Of a DNA stretch of 64,000 nt, positions 58,600 to 64,000 are shown piece after piece (positions within the stretch are counted from its first letter, which is position 1; the number at the start of each line of letters is the position of its first letter). A model generated the notes under the pieces. The model had not been told where the DNA came from, ran no database searches, and was given only the letters and a program-made list of their open reading frames with translations. The translations under genes and the position numbers were made by a program. Source of the stretch: Akebia trifoliata (taxonomy: Eukaryota; Streptophyta; Magnoliopsida; Ranunculales; Lardizabalaceae); contig CM030714.1 in assembly GCA_017979445.1 (NCBI GenBank), positions 43,911,220-43,975,219 of the forward strand, written 5' to 3'.

Positions 58600-61500
58600 A
58601 TTGGTGAAATGCTTTTTGCTTAATGACATTTTCTGCAATTGTTCAGGTCATGCTTTCTAAGCAATTATAAGTGTTTGGATTTGCATTCCTTGTAATTACA
58701 CATATTTCTTTTACTTTTGTTGAAGGTAATATTTTTATTTCTTTTACAGGACCACTTGGACATTAAGCTAAACTTCTCTAGAATCTACTTGAAAAGAAAG
58801 GCTTTGCTAGAATTTTCTCTATGTGACATTGGAACTTGAAGTAGCATTTAATGTGCATTGGGTTGGTTGTTCTTTTACTTAGTTTCTATGTATTTGTAAG
58901 TTAAATCAGTGAAATTTCAGCCCAAACCTTAGTACTATCACATAGCCTCATTTTCCTTTAGGGGTGTGTTTTATTACAAGAAAATAGTGTGACAATGCAA
59001 ACTGTGTGAATCTGTTGTCTTTCACTTTTTTAATCCATGATATTCCTTCAAAATTGCTTCAGATTGAAATAACAGAACCCTTGTCAGATCTCTAAGAGAA
59101 CCTACTTTAGAATTGAAATCAGGATCCACCAACTTTAGTTTGCATTAGAATTTAGGCTAATTCATTTGAAAATGTATTAAAAGGGAAACTTGTTTAGTGA
59201 TGAAACAATCTAACTGGTTTAAGCTGACAGTAAACACCACCAGTCCTATGTTATTGAATTTTTGTCAAAGTGATGAAGTGTGTGGGGGACTTGACCTGTT
59301 TTCAAAGTGATAACAGGGAAAGCACATAGATAGATCTATTCTGACATTAGAAATTAGTAAGAGATTAATATAATTAAAATCCAAACTTCAAATATAAGTA
59401 ATTAAAGCCAAGTACATGTTCTAACTTTGTAATATATTGTTTACTAGTTCAATTATATGTCATCTCTATCAACATATACTGATGAGGAAAAGTCTATAAG
59501 TGTCATGTAATTAACCTCAAGTTATATATATTCAAGCAAGGCGTAGATTGTTCATGCCAAATCCACCTCCACTCTGAAGATTGGGTTGGCTCTGTTACAG
59601 ATGGAAAGCAAACATATGCAAGCCCCCATTGCCTAATCCAAGTACAGATTCATATTCCCCTTCATGAACAGCCATTGCAAAGTGAGGCTCATCATCTCAC
59701 CCTTCCTAAACCCAAAAGAGAATTCCCAATTTTTAGGAACACAAAAAACCCCGTCCTCACCTACTTTGCTAAACCCCACCGAAAAGAATAAATAAAAGAG
59801 ATGCTTCTTATCATCTATATTGTTCTCTCTTATTTCTCTGCGACATATAGATGAACTAAACAGAAGCCTCTCTATTTTCTTCTTCAGATTTATTTGTTTC
59901 TTCTTTTCTGTTATTTGCTTGGGGGGACCATAACATTGTTAAGTTTGCATGAGTTATGCGACATGAAGTGTTACCTTCCCAACTTCCCGTAACCGTGGCT
60001 GTTGAATCATGACAGTAGACAGCCACCCACCAATTGCAAGGGATGAAGATGCTTTAGGAAAACACGGGTTTTAAGTGACTAAACAAAAAAAGGACATAAT
60101 CAATCTCTAAAATGTAATTTTCAAGATTTGTTTGAAAAAATGGGTTAGCATGTGCCAGGAATGTGATTATGACATGATGTCAAGCACGATAAAATCTTAG
60201 AAAATATAGTATCCTTGTTACATAGTTTTAAGTGACCAAACAACCCCCTAAAGTCTCTTCATCCATTATCCTATCTTCACCATATACGAATCTATCCTTC
60301 CTAAGAGTGACAGAAAACCCAAAATCCACTATTGATTGAATCTCATCGGAAAGAAGAGAAAAGTGAAGGAAGAAGTTCATCTAAAAAGATGAAACCTGTT
60401 TGCACTGATCTATATCTATATTTTCATCACTACAAAATCCAATAAAGTTGATATATTTGTATTCCTTGAATAGTATATAATACATTAAATACAAAAATAT
60501 GTCATTATTTTTGGAGGCGTGAATAAGTTCATACATCAATGAGAGCTCAAAAGCTTGCAACACTAACATAACAGTGTTAGCTCTTTGGGGTGGTCCTACT
60601 AGAATCTATTGTTCTTATTGCTACTAGCCCGGTGCATCAAGTTTGTATCTCAAAATGGTAATGCTTTATATCCTTACAAGTGAAGTCTGTTATCTTCTCA
60701 TACTCGATTTTACTAACATGATACACTTAGTCACCAGTTCATATCTATTACAAAATATAAATAGAAGAACTTGGTATAGTTTTACTCACTTACACTTTTT
60801 CATCCTTTCCCACTCACTTACACTCTTTAGTATAGTGCTCCCCTCCCTAGCAGAATCCTTAATAGAAATTGGGATTTTCAGAAAAAAAAAACCCACATTT
60901 GAATTTCTATTTTGATCTCATTTACGTAAATCATTCTCACTATGTTCTTCTTTACTATTATTTCATTAGATTTTTGTTTTCTGAAATAGACTAGATTACT
61001 AATGCATTATGAAAAATCCTAATGACTCAAATTAAAGCTCTGTTTTCAAGTTCAAACCTACTTATCATAGGTAATTTACTCTGTCCAACACTAGAAAGCT
61101 CAACCCCACCCTCCAATACCTGATCACAATACCAAACCAACCCAAATCAGAACCAAGTCTTATGGATCTCCCTCAATGATGGCAGCTCAACCACTTCTAA
61201 GAATCCTCCTCATAGGTGGATTCCACACAACAACATTGCCCAACAGTTCACATTAGACCTCACACTTCAAAGAATCGCTACCAAACCACATTAGGTTTGA
61301 GCTTAGGGATGCGATTTGAGGGAAAGGATTATTTCATTAGGTTCGTTTGCTATCAATCCAGATAAAAACAACAAAAATCCCTAACAACAAAAGCAATCAA
61401 TTTGTCACTCATCTACTGATAGATTCATGCTAGATGCATTAACAAAAACATCCAGATCAAGAGCAAAAAATAGATTTAAAAAAAAAATTACGAAAGGTTT

Positions 61501-62160
61501 TCTTACATTTTCCCTAAAAAGAAAATTATAAAATTGTAAAAGCTATGCAACCACGAGAAACGATGATAAGAAGAGAGTGGCAAACCTTACGAACCTTGAT
61601 AATGAGTTCGAGAAAAGATTTCTTCTGAGATTGAGATCAAGAGCAAAAGAAGATTGCTTGCTTTTTTTGTTAAAACAAGATCAAAAGAAGATTACCGTTA
61701 GGGTTTGGGGTATTAATCTTGAGGGGGTTTCGAGGATTCCTTCTGCGAAAGTACCGTTCGTTGTGCTAGGGTTTCAATTTCTTAGAAAAAGTAGCAGCTT
61801 TGCAACCATGAGATCAAGTTCTGACTCTGAAACTTTAGTAAAAAAGGGAGGAGACCGAGTTGTGATTCCGTAAAAAACTGATATTAGATAAGGAGATGAT
61901 TTAAGAGAATAGGCAACCAAGATCAAAGAGTTACGGTTTGAGTGAGAGCAGAGAGAGAGAGAGGAAGAACTCTTCGTTCTTCAATGGCGTTTCCAACTAG
62001 ACTGCCTCTATACCTCGTTCTTCAATGGCGTTTCCAACAAAACTGACCCTCTAATAGCCCTCGATTTTGTAGTACAAACACCAACAGATGAGAGAATGAG
62101 AGAGAGTGACAGAGACGATGAGGGAAAATGAGAAGGAAGAGGGAAAAAAATTTCGCGCCT
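58600..62160. other. CACTA interior, right part
   Basis: No convincing gene was found. A 33-codon minus-strand frame near 59600-59697 (DDEPHFAMAVHEGEYESVLG) looks protein-like but has no family I recognise. On the minus strand, 61600-62100 carries GAAACCCTAG and CAAACCCTAA motifs and CT-rich tracts, as in plant leaders, and could be a captured 5' UTR. A 23-bp direct duplication (CGTTCTTCAATGGCGTTTCC) lies at 61974 and 62017. Confidence 0.4.
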
Positions 62161-62199
62161 GTTATTTCGTTGGGTAAGGTTTCATTTTGAAAGTTTTAC

Positions 62200-62925
62200 A
62201 AGCGGATTCTTTTTTCCGCTGGAATTTTATATAGTTATGGCAGCGGATAACTTTATCCGCAACTAAAAACGATTCATAATGTGAGAAATGTTGCATCTAT
62301 ACCTGCGGAAAATATATTCCGCCACTATATTCATTTTTTTAAAAATTGATATAGAGATAAATCGAAGTTTTTCCATTATAAAATTTGACTTTGTAGCTGC
62401 GGAAAATTTATTCCGCTGTTATATTCAATTTTTTCCATCGATTTATAGCTGCGGCAAATATATTCCGCCACTATATTCATTTTTTTAAAAATTGATATAG
62501 AGATAAATCGAATGTTTTCCATTATAAATTTGACTTTGTAGCTGCGGAAAATTATTCCGCTGTTATATTCAATTTTTTCCATCGATTTATAGCTGCGGAA
62601 AATATATTCCGCCACTATATTCATTTTTTTAAAAATTGATAGAGAGATATATCGAATTTTTTATATAAATAAATTTAATTTTTTTAGTGGCGGATGTACT
62701 ATTCCGCTGCTATGTGTACTTGAATAAGCAAGAAACTATTGAGTGCGAATTTTCTTTGTATGCGGATCCCTATAGCGGCGGATCAAATTATCTGCTGCAA
62801 AAAAGTATCTATAGAGGCGGATAAAATAATCCGCTGCAATAAATATACATATAGCGGCGAATAAAATAATCCGCTGCAGTAAATATATACCAGCGGATAA
62901 AAGTATCCGCTGTTATAAACCGCTG
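62200..62925. repeat. Right subterminal palindromic repeats of the CACTA element
   Basis: About twelve inverted units of the AGCTGCGGAAAATATATTCC type occur here. Part of the array (about 62300-62680) is a tandem repeat with a period near 144 bp, holding two palindromes per period. Confidence 0.8.
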
Positions 62926-62952
62926 CTGTAAATCAAAAATGTTGTAGTGTTT

Positions 62953-63339
62953 ACTGTATTTCTTTTTCTTTTTCTTTTATAAGTACTGTATTATTTCTTT
63001 TGTTAAAGCTATTTTATGATAATGTAGTTAATTAGTTTATCTGAAATAAAACACAAAGGTCATTTTAAGGGTGTTTCCTTACCAAGGGTCCTTGAGCTCA
63101 AATGGATCGGCACTTCACTAGCACTCTCCTTACTAACCTAGTTTATTTGAAATAAAACACAATGGTCCTTTTAAGGATACTATTGTTAGGCATTCTGGCT
63201 ATGCCCCTTTGCAATGCAAGAAATGACTTGACATTCCAAAGCACTCGAAGGACACATTGTGGCAAGAGATCCAGGTAAATATAAATTAGTATGTGTCATA
63301 TTTCTAATAATATCATGTTTTTACATTTTGTACTTTTGC
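62953..63339. other. Sequence right of the CACTA element
   Basis: A direct repeat with GAAATAAAACACAAAGGTCA (63043) and GAAATAAAACACAATGGTCC (63149) is visible. No gene was recognised. Confidence 0.5.
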
Positions 63340-63830
63340 AGAATAAGGTCGAAATTGATAATACAAAGAAGAAGTAAGTGATACAATGTATGTCGACGAA
63401 GTACATAAATTGGAAGAATGACATAAAGAAAATTTACCAAAAATATGGGATAGATGGGACCAGAGCGGCATGGTAGAGTACGTACCTATAGCCTAGGCCC
63501 AACTCTGAGTTCGGTCATTACATCTGCTTCTAGCTCATCTCGTGGTGGAACTTATGTTGAAATGTAGTACCAGTTGAATGAGATGCAAAACACGCTAGTA
63601 GAACGTGGTCGACAACATGAGGAGATGATTGTTGAGTTGCAAAACACACAAGTGGATCGCGATCAATAATATGAGAGGATTACTGAGTTACAAATGGACA
63701 TGGAGATGCATATACAAATGCAAAGAGAAATCCCTAGCCAGGTGTAGGTGCAGAGTCAAGTCCAAGAGCATATAGCCTTATACTTCCGCATCATATTTTC
63801 AAATGGTCATCCTCCCAATCAAGGGCCTTG
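63340..63830 (+). pseudogene. Decayed En/Spm (Ptta-type) accessory protein remnant
   Basis: Interrupted frames read LGPTLSSVITSASSSSRGG, then QLNEMQNTLVERGRQHEEM and ITELQMDMEMHIQMQREI, with stops between them. A GPTP-type stretch, then SSSSRGG, then a coiled-coil is the usual C-terminus of the plant Ptta/En/Spm transposase-associated family (Transposase_24). It fits an older CACTA element around this site. Confidence 0.5.
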
Positions 63831-63899
63831 AAAGTCATCTAGATACATTTAATTTCTCCACCTTAGACTTTTTTGCCTACTCATTATTTAACTAATAAA

Positions 63900-64000
63900 T
63901 TTTTTTTTTTTTTGTTGTTATAACTAACCCCTTTTTAACTCCGCCAATGTAAAATTAAATATTTTACATTGCCAGTCCCAAGCCCGGATAAAGGAGGAGG
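63900..64000. repeat. Start of a dispersed repeat cut by the window edge
   Basis: A T run at 63900-63914 is followed by a short palindrome (GTAAAATTAAATATTTTAC) and then CCCAAGCCCGGATAAAGGAG, a stretch I recall as common in plant repeats. Class unknown. Confidence 0.35.

Larger units (their letters stand above)
55103..62949. mobile_element. Complete non-autonomous CACTA (En/Spm) element with captured gene pieces
   Basis: Left end CACTACAACATTTTTTATC and, inverted, right end CACTACAACATTTTTGATT. TTT flanks it on both sides (55100-55102 and 62950-62952), the 3-bp duplication of CACTA elements. It is 7847 bp long. Both ends carry many palindromic subterminal repeats built on AGCGGCGGAT and ATCCGCTGC, about four to five on the left (55124-55390) and about twelve on the right (62200-62925). 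I found no TNP2-like transposase, so movement would need one supplied in trans. Minus-strand exon fragments of host genes (58195-58578, 57777-57833 and perhaps 57205-57315) lie inside. Confidence 0.88.

Noticed and set aside
59600..59697. Minus-strand frame DDEPHFAMAVHEGEYESV as another captured gene piece
   Set aside because: Only 33 codons before a stop, no splice sites that I trust, and no family recognised.
61577..61873. 98-codon plus-strand frame inside the CACTA element
   Set aside because: It has no family resemblance. The opposite strand carries AAACCCTA and CT-rich motifs that look like a captured leader, so the frame is probably chance.
62300..62680. Evenly spaced palindromes as a CRISPR array
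   Set aside because: They are subterminal repeats of a CACTA transposon in a plant genome; the period contains two different palindromes and no unique spacers.

Overview
The window is a piece of flowering-plant nuclear DNA, most likely from a dicot. The genes are split by many GT-AG introns, the spacers are AT-rich, and the gene families (LysM receptor kinase, DYW-type PPR protein, OSCA channel, GT14 glycosyltransferase, CC-NBS-LRR) are typical of angiosperms. I cannot name the species. There is no sign of bacterial DNA, CRISPR arrays or organelle genes, and I recognised no tRNA or rRNA gene.

Layout. 479-2990 (+) is the 3' half of a CERK1/LYK-type receptor kinase whose 5' part lies outside the window. 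4187-6640 (-) is an intron-less DYW-class PPR protein. 6724-12434 is a dense nest of foldback transposons. About 12770-23842 (+) is a complete OSCA1/CSC1-like mechanosensitive channel gene with 11 coding exons and a 5'-UTR intron; its introns hold a TRIM retrotransposon, MITEs, a LINE end and tandem duplications. 24300-36630 holds no host gene I can support, only SINEs, hAT-like and Mutator-like MITEs, another foldback element and low-complexity tracts. 37068-46017 (+) is a complete 10-exon GT14 (core-2/I-branching) glycosyltransferase. 46582-47669 is a foldback element with a 9-bp target duplication. 49361-54315 (+) is a CC-NBS-LRR disease-resistance gene broken by one frameshift between its NB-ARC and LRR parts. 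55103-62949 is an end-to-end CACTA (En/Spm) element of 7847 bp. It has a 3-bp target duplication and large arrays of palindromic subterminal repeats. I found no transposase in it, but it carries captured exon fragments of an aldo-keto reductase and of a DDRGK-domain (UFMylation) gene. Just outside it lie a second CACTA-type terminus (54607) and a decayed En/Spm accessory-protein remnant (63340-63830), which suggests insertion into an older CACTA element.

The genes do not form a pathway. Two of them relate to immunity: the LysM receptor kinase senses chitin-type glycans at the cell surface, and the NLR acts inside the cell. The OSCA channel links osmotic or mechanical stress to calcium entry, the GT14 enzyme probably acts on Golgi glycans, and the PPR protein probably edits organelle RNA.

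For unusual biology, two things stand out. The first is a foldback family (copies at 6724, 6790, 7192, 7560, 7920, 11442, 13545 and 36171) that keeps a hairpin core of roughly 95 nt while swapping its terminal inverted repeats, and mostly sits in TA-rich sequence. The second is the gene-capturing CACTA element. Exon boundaries were read by eye from splice signals, reading phase and family similarity; no alignment was run.
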